A stretch of DNA of 64,000 nucleotides from Erythroxylum novogranatense. Taxonomy: Eukaryota > Streptophyta > Magnoliopsida > Malpighiales > Erythroxylaceae. The DNA lies in the NCBI GenBank assembly GCA_029891385.1, contig CM057235.1, forward strand, positions 7,435,001-7,499,000, given 5' to 3'. A program made the position numbers and the translations under genes. Below the pieces are notes generated by a model. That model made no database searches. It was given only the letters and a program-made list of their open reading frames with translations, and was not told the DNA's origin. Below, one piece after another: positions 47,560-58,170 of this stretch. How positions within the stretch are numbered: position 1 is the stretch's first letter; every line of letters begins with the position of its first letter.

Positions 47560-50500
47560 GTGACAATTGCTAGAATATTGAAACTAAAATAAGAAAGAAT
47601 ATTGCAAACTGTTGAAATATCTTCCAACTAAGTGGCAAATTATTCCTAACCACTCTTTTTATCTAAAAGATAGGGTTGTTGTCTTATATGATTGTGAAGC
47701 TCTATCTATTACATCTTTCAACATATATGATCAGTTTGGTGCACTTGCAAGTTTTTATAGCACAACTTAACTTGCACTTTTGCATTTCATTCATATATGC
47801 ATACAATAATGCTTATTAGAGAAGTTTCTTGTGGAATCAAATCAAGGATCTAGTAACTTCAATCAACATTCCCCAAATGTGATTAGGAGATTTCAACACC
47901 ATTTTAAAAATAGAGGAAGCAGGAGGGATGGCAATAGGCTGGCCCATGGACTAACCCGACTAATTTTTAAAAAAATATTTTTTAAAAAATTAAAAATGTA
48001 AAATAACTTATTTTTTTAATTAGGTCTAAATCTGAGTTGCCCAAGCCTAGGCTTATCCGAGACTTAACTCTACTAAATAAAACGATATTGTTTTGTTTAA
48101 AATAATTGGGCCTCGGCCTGGCCCATAGGCCGACCTATTAAAAATAACTAAATTTAGGCCCATGGGCAAAGAATTGCCATCCCTAACAAGCAGAGGATCA
48201 AGATCAGTATGAGTCCTTGCAGGCAACTTGCCAAATGTTTGAATGAAGCTCAATTCACTGATATACCCTCAGGGGCACTTTTACACCTAGACCAACAATC
48301 GGTCTGGTTCTCTTTTGATTAAGAAGAAGTTGGATAGAAGTGTTGCAAACCTAAGATGGTTGAAAACTTCTCCCAATTGTTTCTCCAAATTTTCTAGTAG
48401 TTATTTTTCTAATCATACTCAGTATGTTTACATTAAGAAGGTGCAATTCATTAAGCAAAAAATGAAGATGTTATATACTGTTAATGTGGGCAATACACAT
48501 CACCTAGTTAACATTGCAAAGAGGGAATTAGAGAATATTAAACAATCTATTTACAACAATCCCGATCTTCAGATTTTGCAGCTTAAGGGAGATAAGCTTT
48601 GCACAACTAAACTCAAACTCTTCTCTTTTATTATTCCCTTATAAAACAAAGGGCTAGTTTGGATTGGTTGAAACATAGAGATAGAAACACCTCATTCTTT
48701 CATAAAGCCATTGTTTTGAGGAAAGCCAGGAATAAAATTATTTCCCCTAAGAACAATAACATACTATTGAATTCTTAAACCCAATTTGTTCAGGAGGCCT
48801 ATGGTTACTTTAGTGTTCTAATGAATAAACCTTATGAAGTATAATCATCCAAGCAACTCCTTAACAGATCCTTAAAGATTCAATCTCTCCTTAAGAAGCA
48901 GACCTGTTATGCACGCCTGTTATGTTACAAGAAATCAAAAGAATAGTAGACAATCTCTACCTTCATAAGGCTCCTGGAATAAATGATTTTAGTTTAAACT
49001 TGTTCAAAAAAACCTAGTTATTCATTGAGAATCTGATCTCAAAAGTTGTTATGGATTTTTCAATAAGGAGACTCTCCTTAAAGACATCAATAAGACTTTC
49101 ATAACCTTTCTTCCAAAGAATAGAGAACTAAATGGTTTCTCTTATATTTGACCTATTGCTTGTTGCAATTCCTTATACAAAATCATCTCCAAAATCATTA
49201 CTCAAAGACTCAAGGGTATACTTCATAAACAAATCAACCCCACTAAAGGAGTTTACATACCTAGTAGAGTAATTAGAGATAGCATTCTTATCCTTCAAGA
49301 GATCAATAACACATACCTTAAAAAAAGAAGCAATCCAAATTGTTGCATCAAAATTGATATCAAAAAGGCATATGATAATGTAAATTAGAGATTCATCATC
49401 ATCATATTGCAAGCTATGGAATTTCCAAAGATATTCATTCAGTGGATTATGTAGTGCATAATGGCTCATACACATAGCATTATAGTGAATGATCAACCGA
49501 AAAAATTCCTAATAAGGGCATTAAACAATGAGATCTATTATCTCCATATATCTTTGCTATACTCATGGAAACTCTCTATAAGATAATTGAGAGGGTTGTA
49601 GAAAGAACAAGGGGTTTCAAATATCACTACAAATGTAGAAAAACCAAGAAATCTTTGTCTTATGAATATTACTTTCGAAAGCAGATGCAATCTCAACCTT
49701 AACATTGATGAAAGCACTAAAAAATTTTCAAAGGATATCTAGGCTGCAAGTGAACTATGATAAGAGCAACATATCTTTGAAGGATTGTAGCTAATAGACA
49801 CTAGTAGATTTCAACTATCATTGGTTTTAAGCAACAAAACCTTCCAATGACATATCTTAGCATCCCCAACTCCTCTCATAGAGTGGAATTAAGGGACTTC
49901 ATAGATCTTCTTGATAAAATTCACTATAGAATCTCTTCTAGGAGCTCAAAACACATTTCACCAACTAGGAGAATTTAACTTATTGCATCAATACTCAATT
50001 CTATCAACATCTATTAGGCTCCTTATCTGACTTTTTCAAGTTCCATTATAAAAACCATATATAAGTTGTTCAACAAGTTCCTTTGGTTTGGGAGCACAAA
50101 AAGAACTCACAAAACCAAGTTGAAATGGAGTGAAGTTTGCATTTCATGAATTTAAGGAGGTATGGGGATATGTTCTATCCAAATCATAAACATCATTTTG
50201 CTTACAAAAAGATTGTGGAGAATCGTGCATGATAAACAATCTCTTTGGTGCAAGTGGATTCATAGTTACTTTATCACAAATAAAAGTATTTGGGCAATTG
50301 AGTCTACACATTTTCCTTCAACCACCCTAAATGTCATTCTGAAAATGAGGGACATATTCAATACTAAGTTTATAACACTATAACCCTTAGAACATCAATT
50401 CAACTAAGTCCTACTGTTGCATTAGCCTTAGCTGACAAGGAAGTATTCCAACTCAACCTGCAAGAAGCTGATCTTTAAGGATTTTCCAAAAGTACATTAC

Positions 50501-50918
50501 ACTAAAGAATTTTGGGTTTGTTATCTCAACCCTCATGTTGCCATCACCCTTTGGATTGCAATGAAGGGTAAGCTAAAAATAGTTGATAAAGTTTCTAAAC
50601 ACTTGCAACTTAATAGCCAATGTTCACTATGTTGAGAGGTTGAGGAAAGTGCTCAACACCTATTCTTTAAACGCAACTATATGAGTGGATTATGGATGGA
50701 GCTCCTCAAATGGTGTCTAATAAATATGACGTTAGATAGTTTGGATAGCATCAAATTCTGGTACGTAAACACTAACTGCTCTAACAGCACTACATACAAA
50801 TGTTTCTAGGTGGTTTTATCCTCAACAGTTATAGCAATGTGGGATGAAACAAACTATAGAATCTTCCAAGATAAAAGTCTACCCATGTATCAATTCTCTA
50901 AAAAAACTCGTGCAACAT
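47560..50918 (+). pseudogene. LINE ORF2 relic (endonuclease and RT), split by a hAT-like MITE
   Basis: Endonuclease remains include PTKWQIIPN (near 47625) and LGDFNTILKIEEA (47885-47922), where a MITE is inserted. After 48190: SLDWLKHRDRNTSFFHKA (48660 on), then RT strings FLPKNRELNGF, IACCNSLYKIISKIITQRLK (49152-49215), VIRDSILILQEIN, KIDIKKAYDNVN (49350-49385), and a damaged rest with no readable FADD. The C-terminus has TKRLWRIVHDKQSLWCKWIH (50190 on) and a zf-RVT remnant CSLC..EESAQHLFF (near 50620-50670). It stops near 50918 where copia sequence begins; the 3' tail is lost. Confidence 0.82.
47924..48183. mobile_element. hAT-like MITE
   Basis: Begins GGGATGGCAATAGGC and ends GAATTGCCATCCC, inverted repeats of about 12 bp of the common plant hAT-type 'agggatggcaatgggc' family. 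The interior has the usual 'ggcccatgg' and 'ggcctcggcctggcccatag' strings. The flanks GAAGCAGG and CAAGCAGA look like a decayed 8-bp target duplication, though the right one is offset by a few bases. It interrupts the LINE endonuclease. Confidence 0.8.
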
Positions 50919-50939
50919 AACATGGGCCAAATGGGAGAT

Positions 50940-51263
50940 TGTTAGATTATTTAATGGCCCATGTGACTTATAGATTTGAGCCCCATGAAAAGCACCCAAG
51001 ATAATAGTTATTGGGTATTAACTAATAGATCTCAAATGGGTCAACGATCCTTTACCTCTCACTTTTAATTACCAAACGATATGTTGGTTGGTATTGTTAT
51101 ATAAGTTTAAAAGCTTATTAAATAGTCATTCTAAACCATTAAAGAAACACATTAAAGAAAGAAGAAGAGAGAGATTAAACTTGTATCAAGAACATCAAAA
51201 GTTTTACAAAAATAATCATAGATATAGGTATGTCTACAAACATCGATCCATGAATGTCTCACA
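50940..51263 (+). repeat. Copia LTR A
   Basis: TGTTAGATTATTTAATGGCC to GAATGTCTCACA, 324 bp. It is preceded by GGCCAAATGGGAGA, matching the PPT context before LTR B, so about 20 bp of copia interior sits between the LINE relic and this LTR. A is thus a 3'-type LTR without its internal region. Confidence 0.82.
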
Positions 51264-51874
51264 TAACTTTGTAGTAAGACCATTGCAAATATCAATAATT
51301 GGATTCTCATATTAGGATTAATTACAAGTTATATAAAAAAATTATCATAAAAATTAGTTCAAAATTAATTTTATTTCCAAAAGAATTTAAATTATTAAAG
51401 TATGTCCTTTTAATTTTCATTTTTAGTACTTTTTGTGCTAGCGAGCAAAGGATGGGCTTGGCCAGCGAACCACTGAGTCGGTCCTACAGCAATGCGTAGT
51501 AAATTGATTTGTCCTCGTTACTCTTGTGATACACTACGTCGGGCATCTTACATAATAACCAGATTCCCTATACGGAATGTCACATGAACAATTATTAACA
51601 CCATCCACTGGAGTTTATTTCTAAAAGTCCTTGATTCATTTGTGCTAGGATTATAGTTCAGTGAAGAAAACAAGAAGACAAGCGATAGTGGCAGGATCAG
51701 AAAAATTAATGAAGCCAGTTTCCATAACAAAAACGGGAGTCAAATTCTCTGATTACACGTACAAAGACATGCCTGCAATTCTTATGTAAAATTCCAAGTA
51801 AGAAATTCAAAATTAAAAAAAAAAAAGAGGAAATCGTGGACTACACCTACTATTTACAACAGCTTAAATAGCTA
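51264..51874. repeat. Duplicate of EPF1 3' flank (copy 1)
   Basis: Matches 58171-58769 downstream of the real EPF1 gene, including 'gtagtaagaccattgcaaat', 'caccatccactggagttt' and the A-run before the exon. Copy 1 differs from copy 3 mainly by substitutions. A minus ORF here (51730-51548) also exists in copy 3 (58639-58457); I do not recognise it. Confidence 0.8.
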
Positions 51875-52259
51875 TCATGGGACAGGATAAGACTTGTTTT
51901 TACACATGCACTTGTAAGCTATGGGACAAGTCTCTGCCTCTTCAAACGATGCACAAACGAAACTCACCATTACTAGTCTACAAAGTGAGCATGAGCCACA
52001 AGCATGAGAACAGTCGGGCATGCTCGACCCTGCTACTTGGGGGAACAGATTCTCTGTTTTCATTTTTGTGTACCTGTCCTATTTCATTGGATTTAAGTCA
52101 TCTATTTACATGGGTTCCACATAAATGAATAGCTTGGATCCAATGGGACAGAGTAGGTATACAAAAATAGGGACAGAAGATTTCAGGCCTCTACTTGGAA
52201 ATGTCAGTCCCTTGTTTTTCTTCTTTCCACAAGAGAGTAGGATTAGTCACCATCCCATC
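51875..52259 (-). pseudogene. EPF1 exon 2 fragment, copy 1, disrupted by MITE
   Basis: 52040-51875 encodes the complete mature-peptide region VAGSSMPDCSHACGSCSLCR through CKNKSYPVP with all eight cysteines; it differs from the intact gene by Pro to Leu (CSLC) and Leu to Phe (CASFEE). Upstream, a 150-bp MITE (52041-52190) separates it from the propeptide part of the exon (52191-52259), which also has small changes. Similarity to EPF1 ends at 52259 after 'catcccatc'. No signal-peptide exon is present, so the product could not be secreted by the normal route. Treated as a pseudogene. Confidence 0.9.
52041..52190. mobile_element. 150-bp MITE in EPF1 fragment, copy 1
   Basis: GGGAACAGATTCTCTG... 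to ...GACAGAAGATTTCAGGCCT. The two halves are imperfect inverted repeats around a centre near 52110 ('cattggatttaagtca' / 'cttggatccaatg'). The 8-bp sequence CTACTTGG occurs on both sides (52033-52040 and 52191-52198), a perfect target duplication of hAT length. The intact gene has the single CTACTTGG at the same place. Confidence 0.8.
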
Positions 52260-52795
52260 ACAGTAATAACCAACCTTCTACTTTCAAGAACCACACATTT
52301 TTATTACTATTGAACAACCATAAACACATGTCGAAGATGGCATCATTCTAGTTCTTCAACACATTAAATTGGTTTTCATTTCATTTCCACTGTTAATAAC
52401 GAAAATCAGTTTTAGAAATGCATGGGAATAAAAGAACAAAACAAAACCAAAATAAATGTGCAGCGTATGAAAACAAACAATACATAAAGTAACATCAAAA
52501 TCACATTCCAAAAACGCAACAAACAATACCGTGACCCTGATATCAATTGTAAGACATTTATGGATCGACATTTGTAGACATACCTATATCCATGATTGTT
52601 TTCGTAAAGCTTTTGATGTTCTTGATACAAGTTTATTCCCTCTCTTCTTCTTTCTTTAATGTGTTTCTTCAATTGTTTAAAATGACTATTCAATAAGTTT
52701 TTAAACTTATATAGCAACACTAACCAACATGTCGTTTGGTAATTAAAAGAGAACTTCTCAAAGTGGATTTTAGTATATAAGAATCTAATAATTTT
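52260..52795 (-). mobile_element. Inverted copia 5' end (LTR plus PBS), copy 1
   Basis: Minus strand: LTR from about 52795 (TTATTAGATTC) to 52548 (..AATGTCTTACA), followed by ATTGATATCAGGGTCAC (52547-52531), a variant of the initiator Met tRNA primer site. Leader sequence reaches 52260. The LTR is related to LTRs A-C (for example 'cattaaagaaacacattaaa'-like strings) but lacks about 80 bp near its start. It is head-to-head with the RT fragment that follows. Confidence 0.75.
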
Positions 52796-52849
52796 CTTTT
52801 TAGAACTATATAATTTGAGTTTTTGTTAAATAATTAAAATCACAAGAAA

Positions 52850-54061
52850 GGACAAGTTAGTGTGCAAATTAAAGCAGTCAATATATGGACTGAAACAAGT
52901 TTCCCAACAATGGCATCTTAAGTTTAGTAATATTATTACGTCTTACGGTTTTGTAGAGAACACTGTTGATCAGTGTATCTATATGAAGGTTAGTGGGAGC
53001 AAGTTCATTATATTAGTCCTATATGTTAATGATATCCTTCTTGCTGCTAATAATGTGGTTTTGTTACATGATGTAAAGAATTTTTTTTTCGAAATAAAAG
53101 ATATGGGTGAGGCATCCTATGTGATAGGAATAGAAATATTTTTTTGGAATTTTAAAGAAAATAAATTACTCAAAACGAAGGAATAGAAATATTTGGGGAT
53201 AGATCACAAGGATTGTTAGGATTATCTCAGAAAGGTTATATCGAGAAAGTATTAGAAAGATTTCAAAAGGAAAAATGCTTCACATGGATAATTCCAATTC
53301 AGAAAGGGAACAAATTTAGTCTAATGCAATGTCCACGAAATGATTTGGAATGTAAGGACATGTAATCTATTCCTTATGCATTAGTAGTTAGGAGCTTAAT
53401 GTATGCTCAAACATGCACTAGCCTAAATATCAGTTTTACTATTAGAATGCTAGGCACCTATATCAAAGTAATCCTAGAATAGATCACTGAAAAGCTACAA
53501 AAAAAAATCCTTAGATACTTACAAGGCACCAAGGACTATATCCTCATATATAGAAAATCAACTCATCTCGAAGTGATAGGTTACTCGGATTCAAATTATT
53601 CCGGTTGTGTAGACTCACGGAAATCTACATTCAGTTATATGTTTCTATTAGCTAGAGGAGGAATTTCATGGAAAAGTGGAAAACAGTCCGTCATTGCTAC
53701 TTCCACTATGGAGGCTGAATTTGTGATATGCTTTGAGGCCATGTTCATGAATTGTGGTTGCAAAACTTTATCTTAGGTATTAGTATTATCGACAGTATTA
53801 CTAGACCATTAAGAATTTATTGTGATAATTCCGTAGCCGTTTTCTTCCCTAATAATGACAAATATTCAAAGGGTGCGAACGAAACACATAGATTTGAAAT
53901 ATTTGTCTGTGAAAGAAAAAGTGCAAAAACATAAAGTGTCAATTGAGCATATTGGTACTGATCTCATGATAGCGGATCCATTAACTGAAAGCTTACCGCC
54001 CAAAATATTTATTGTTCATGTTGAACGAATGGACCTTAAAGACAAGTCCTTGTTAGTATAG
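52850..54061 (+). pseudogene. Copia RT-RNase H relic, copy 1
   Basis: Begins inside the RT: CKLKQSIYGLKQVSQQWHLK (52863 on), CIYMKVSGSKFIILVLYVND with YVND in place of the catalytic YVDD, and IKDMGEASYVIGIEI. After a stop near 53186 the frame continues GLLGLSQKGYIEKVLERFQK. RNase H reads GYSDSNYSGCVDSRKSTFSY, GGISWKSGKQSVIATSTMEA (53660-53720), IADPLTESLPPKIF and ends near 54061. The Asp to Asn change at the active site alone would abolish RT. No gag, protease or integrase part is present in the unit. Confidence 0.88.
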
Positions 54062-54401
54062 AGTTCTAATATGTATATATACATATAAGTGTTTTGCTCG
54101 AATTGTTATACTTGTAAATTCAATTACAGTTATATGTTTTTACTCACTTACGTGTTATTCATATTATGTTGTATAAATTAATTATTATTTGTGAGATAAT
54201 AATTACATAATTACTCACTTAAAGTTTTATGAATTGAATTGATTATATGATACATGGAAGGAATTATGTTGTATAAATTGTGACCGCTATGATCCCATCA
54301 TCCTAATTCAATTAAGAATGACTTGATTGATTCTATGTACTATGTGCACTTAAAATTTTATTGTTGAATCACCAAGTGGTAACCTGGCCTAAGTGGGAGA
54401 T
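54062..54401 (+). other. Copia 3' untranslated end with PPT, copy 1
   Basis: AT-rich sequence from the pol stop to the LTR, ending GGCCTAAGTGGGAGAT at 54387-54401, the PPT. No gene. Confidence 0.65.
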
Positions 54402-54721
54402 TATTAGATTATTTAATGGCTCATATGACTTATAGATTTGAGTCTCATAAAAGCACTCAAGATAATAGTTATTAGGTATTAACCAATAGATATCAAATAG
54501 GTCAACGACTTTTCCCTTTCTCTTTTAATTACCAAACGATATGTTAGTTGGTGTTATTATATAAGTTTAAAACTTATTGAATAGTCATTATGAACCATTA
54601 AAGAAACACATTAAAGAAAGAATAAGAGAGAGATTAAAATTGTATCAAGAACATCAAAAGTTTTACAAAACAATAATAGATACAGATATGTCTACAAACA
54701 TCGATCCATAAATGTCTCACA
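54402..54721 (+). repeat. Copia LTR B
   Basis: TATTAGATTATTTAATGGCT to AAATGTCTCACA, 320 bp, about as similar to C as to A; the first G of the usual TGTTAG is A in B and C, which groups B with C. Confidence 0.82.
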
Positions 54722-55325
54722 GAATTTTGTAGTAAGACCATTGCAAATATCAACAATTGGATTCTCATATTAGGATTAATTACAACTTATATAGAAAAAA
54801 TTATCATAAAAATTAGTTCAAATTTAATTTTATTTCCAAAAGAATTTAAATTATTAAAGTATGTCCTTTTAATTTTCATTTTAGTACTATTTGTGCTCAT
54901 GAGCAAAGGATGGGCATAGCCGACGGACCACCGAGTGGTCTGCAAAGAATGCGTAGTAAATTGATTTCCACTCGTTACTCTTGTGATACACTCGAGCGGT
55001 CATCTTACATAATAACTAGATTCCTGCATGCAATGTCACGTGAACAATTATTAACACCATCCACTGGAGTTTCTTTCGAAAGGCCTTGATTCATTTGTGC
55101 TAGGATTATAGTTCGATGAAGAAAACAAGAAGACAAGCGATAGTGGCGGATCGAAAAAATTAATGAAGCCGCTTCCATAACAAAACGGAGTCAAACTCTC
55201 TGATTACACGCATAAAGACATGCCTGCAATTCTTATGTAAAATTCCAAGTAAGAAATTCAAAATTAAAAAAAAAAAAGAGGAAATCGTGGACTACACCTA
55301 CTATTTACAACAGCTTAAATAGCTA
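54722..55325. repeat. Duplicate of EPF1 3' flank (copy 2)
   Basis: Matches 58171-58769 but between about 54895 and 55200 it differs by many single-base losses at CAG, CTG and CGG sites (for example 'ttcgaaagg' for 'ttctgaaagg', 'ggcggatcgaaaa' for 'ggcaggatcagaaaa'). See the findings. Confidence 0.8.
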
Positions 55326-55714
55326 TCATGGGACAGGATAAGACTTGTTTTTACACATGCACTTGTAAGCTATGGGACAAGTCTCTGCCTCTTCAAACGA
55401 TGCACAAACGAAACTCACCATTACTAGTCTACAAAGTGAGCATGAGCCACAAGCATGAGAACAGTCGGGCATGCTCGACCCTGCTACTTGGGGGAACATA
55501 TTCTCTGTTTTCATTTTTGTGTACCTGTCCTATTTCATTGGATTTAAGTCATATATTTACATGGGTTCCACATAAATGAATAGCTTGGATCCAATGGGAC
55601 AGAGTAGGTATACAAAAATAGGGACAGAAGATTTCAGGCCTCTACTGGGACCGTATCAGGTCCCTTGTTTTTTCTTCTTTCCCTGAAGAGAGTAGGATTA
55701 GTCACCATCCCATC
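55326..55714 (-). pseudogene. EPF1 exon 2 fragment, copy 2, disrupted by MITE
   Basis: The mature-peptide part (55491-55326) is identical in protein to copy 1 except in the MITE-encoded lead-in (MKTENMFPQ versus MKTENLFPQ). The MITE is at 55492-55641; the right flank CTACTGGG is one base off the target duplication. The propeptide part of the exon (55650-55714) keeps 'gaccgtatcagg' and 'tccctgaagagag' exactly as in the intact gene, so here copy 2 is closer to the gene than copy 1. Lacks exon 1; not expected to work. Confidence 0.9.
55492..55641. mobile_element. 150-bp MITE in EPF1 fragment, copy 2
   Basis: Same element and same insertion point as at 52041-52190, with very few substitutions ('gggaacatattctctg', 'agtcatatatttac'). 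Shared position shows that it was inserted before the two units separated. Confidence 0.82.
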
Positions 55715-56250
55715 ACAGTAATAACCAACCTTCTACTTTCAAGAACCACACATTTTTATTACTATTGAACAACCATAAACACATGTCGAAGATGGCATCA
55801 TTCTAGTTCTTCAACACATTAAATTGGTTTTCATTTCATTTCCACTGTTAATAACGAAAATCAGTTTTAGAAATGCATGGGAATAAAAGAACAAAACAAA
55901 ACCAAAATAAATGTGCAGCGTATGAAAACAAACAATACATAAAGTAACATCAAAATCACATTCCAAAAACGCAACAAACAATACCGTGACCCTGATATCA
56001 ATTGTAAGACATTTATGGATCGACATTTGTAGACATACCTATATCCATGATTGTTTTCGTAAAGCTTTTGATGTTCTTGATACAAGTTTATTCCCTCTCT
56101 TCTTCTTTCTTTAATGTGTTTCTTCAATTGTTTAAAATGACTATTCAATAAGTTTTTAAACTTATATAGCAACACTAACCAACATGTCGTTTGGTAATTA
56201 AAAGAGAACTTCTCAAAGTGGATTTTAGTATATAAGAATCTAATAATTTT
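55715..56250 (-). mobile_element. Inverted copia 5' end (LTR plus PBS), copy 2
   Basis: Duplicate of 52260-52795, essentially identical; the primer-site variant lies at about 55986-56002. Confidence 0.75.
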
Positions 56251-56304
56251 CTTTTTAGAACTATATAATTTGAGTTTTTGTTAAATAATTAAAATCACAA
56301 GAAA

Positions 56305-57510
56305 GGACAAGTTAGTGTGCAAATTAAAGCAGTCAATATATGGACTGAAACAAGTTTCCCAACAATGGCATCTTAAGTTTAGTAATATTATTACGTCTTA
56401 CGGTTTTGTAGAGAACACTGTTGATCAGTGTATCTATATGAAGGTTAGTGGGAGCAAGTTCATTATATTAGTCCTATATGTTAATGATATCCTTCTTGCT
56501 GCTAATAATGTGGTTTTGTTACATGATGTAAAGAATTTTTTTTTCGAAATAAAAGATATGGGTGAGGCATCCTATGTGATAGGAATAGAAATATTTTTTT
56601 GGAATTTTAAAGAAAATAAATTACTCAAAACGAAGGAATAGAAATATTTGGGGATAGATCACAAGGATTGTTAGGATTATCTCAGAAAGGTTATATCGAG
56701 AAAGTATTAGAAAGATTTCAAAAGGAAAATGCTTCACATGGATAATTCCAATTCGAAAGGAACAAATTTAGTCTAATGCAATGTCCACGAAATGATTTGG
56801 AATGTAAGGACATGTAATCTATTCCTTATGCATTAGTAGTTAGGAGCTTAATGTATGCTCAAACATGCACTAGCCTAAATATCAGTTTTACTATTGGAAT
56901 GCTAGGCACCTATATCAAAGTAATCCTAGAATAGATCACTGAAAAGCTACAAAAAAAAATCCTTAGATACTTACAAGGCACCAAGGACTATATCCTCATA
57001 TATAGAAAATCAACTCATCTCGAAGTGATAGGTTACTCGGATTCAAATTATTCGGTTGTGTAGACTCACGAAATCTACATTCGTTATATGTTTCTATTAG
57101 CTAGAGGAGGAATTTCATGGAAAAGTGGAAAACAGTCCGTCATTGCTACTTCCACTATGGAGGCTGAATTTGTGATATGCTTTGAGGCCATGTTCATGAA
57201 TTGTGGTTGCAAAACTTTATCTTAGGTATTAGTATTATCGACAGTATTACTAGACCATTAAGAATTTATTGTGATAATTCCGTAGCCGTTTTCTTCCCTA
57301 ATAATGACAAATATTCAAAGGGTGCGAACGAAACACATAGATTTGAAATATTTGTCTGTGAAAGAAAAAGTGCAAAAACATAAAGTGTCAATTGAGCATA
57401 TTGGTACTGATCTCATGATAGCGGATCCATTAACTGAAAGCTTACCGCCCAAAATATTTATTGTTCATGTTGAACGAATGGACCTTAAAGACAAGTCCTT
57501 GTTAGTATAG
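56305..57510 (+). pseudogene. Copia RT-RNase H relic, copy 2
   Basis: Duplicate of 52850-54061. The RT part (56315-56641) is identical in protein, including YVND. The RNase H part has extra single-base losses near 56728, 56754, 57051, 57070 and 57083 that shift the frame (for example 'ttattcggttg' for 'ttattccggttg', 'cattcgtta' for 'cattcagtta'). Confidence 0.88.
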
Positions 57511-57850
57511 AGTTCTAATATGTATATATACATATAAGTGTTTTGCTCGAATTGTTATACTTGTAAATTCAATTACAGTTATATGTTTTTACTCACTTAC
57601 TTGATATTCATATTATGTTGTATAAATTAATTATTATTTGTGAGATAATAATTACATAATTACTCACTTAAAGTTTTATGAATTGAATTGATTATATGAT
57701 ACATGGAAGGAATTATGTTGTATAAATTGTGACCGCTATGATCCCATCATCTGAATTCAATTAAGAATGACTTGATTGATTCTATGTACTATGTGCACTT
57801 AAAATTTTATTGTTGAATCACCAAGTGGTAACCTGGCCTAAGTGGGAGAT
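57511..57850 (+). other. Copia 3' untranslated end with PPT, copy 2
   Basis: Duplicate of 54062-54401, ending in the same PPT before LTR C. Confidence 0.65.
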
Positions 57851-58170
57851 TATTAGATTATTTAATGGCTCATATGACTTATAGATTTGAGTCTCATAAA
57901 AAGCACTCAAGATAATAGTTATTAGGTATTAACCAATAGATATCAAATAGGTCAATGACTTTTTCCCTTTCTCTTTTAATTACCAAACGATATGTTAGTT
58001 GGTGTTATTATATAAGTTTAAAACTTATTGAATAGTCATTATGAACCATTAAAGAAACACATTAAAGAAAGAATAAGAGAGATTAAAATTGTATCAAGAA
58101 CATCAAAAGTTTTACAAAACAATAATAGATACAGATATGTCTACAAACATCGATCCATAAATGTCTCACA
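57851..58170 (+). repeat. Copia LTR C, 0.6 kb downstream of EPF1
   Basis: TATTAGATTATTTAATGGCT to AAATGTCTCACA, 320 bp. It ends 600 bp from the EPF1 stop codon and is transcribed, if at all, towards the gene's 3' end. Confidence 0.82.

Larger units (their letters stand above)
50919..58170 (+). repeat. Tandem array of a 3.46-kb copia/EPF1 unit
   Basis: The order LTR - EPF1 3' flank and exon piece - inverted copia LTR piece - copia RT/RNase H - PPT - LTR is repeated twice, with LTRs at 50940, 54402 and 57851 (periods 3462 and 3449). After the third LTR the EPF1 3' flank continues into the complete gene. The two inner units are nearly identical: the 108-codon RT ORFs at 52860 and 56315 give the same protein, as do the minus ORFs at 52412 and 55867. 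Unequal exchange between LTRs would give this layout; a collapse or duplication error in assembly is the alternative. Confidence 0.88.

Noticed and set aside
51548..51730. 60-codon minus ORF repeated at 58457-58639
   Set aside because: It lies in the duplicated EPF1 3' flank; repetition comes from the duplication, the similarity of the two proteins follows from DNA identity, and copy 2 does not keep the frame.
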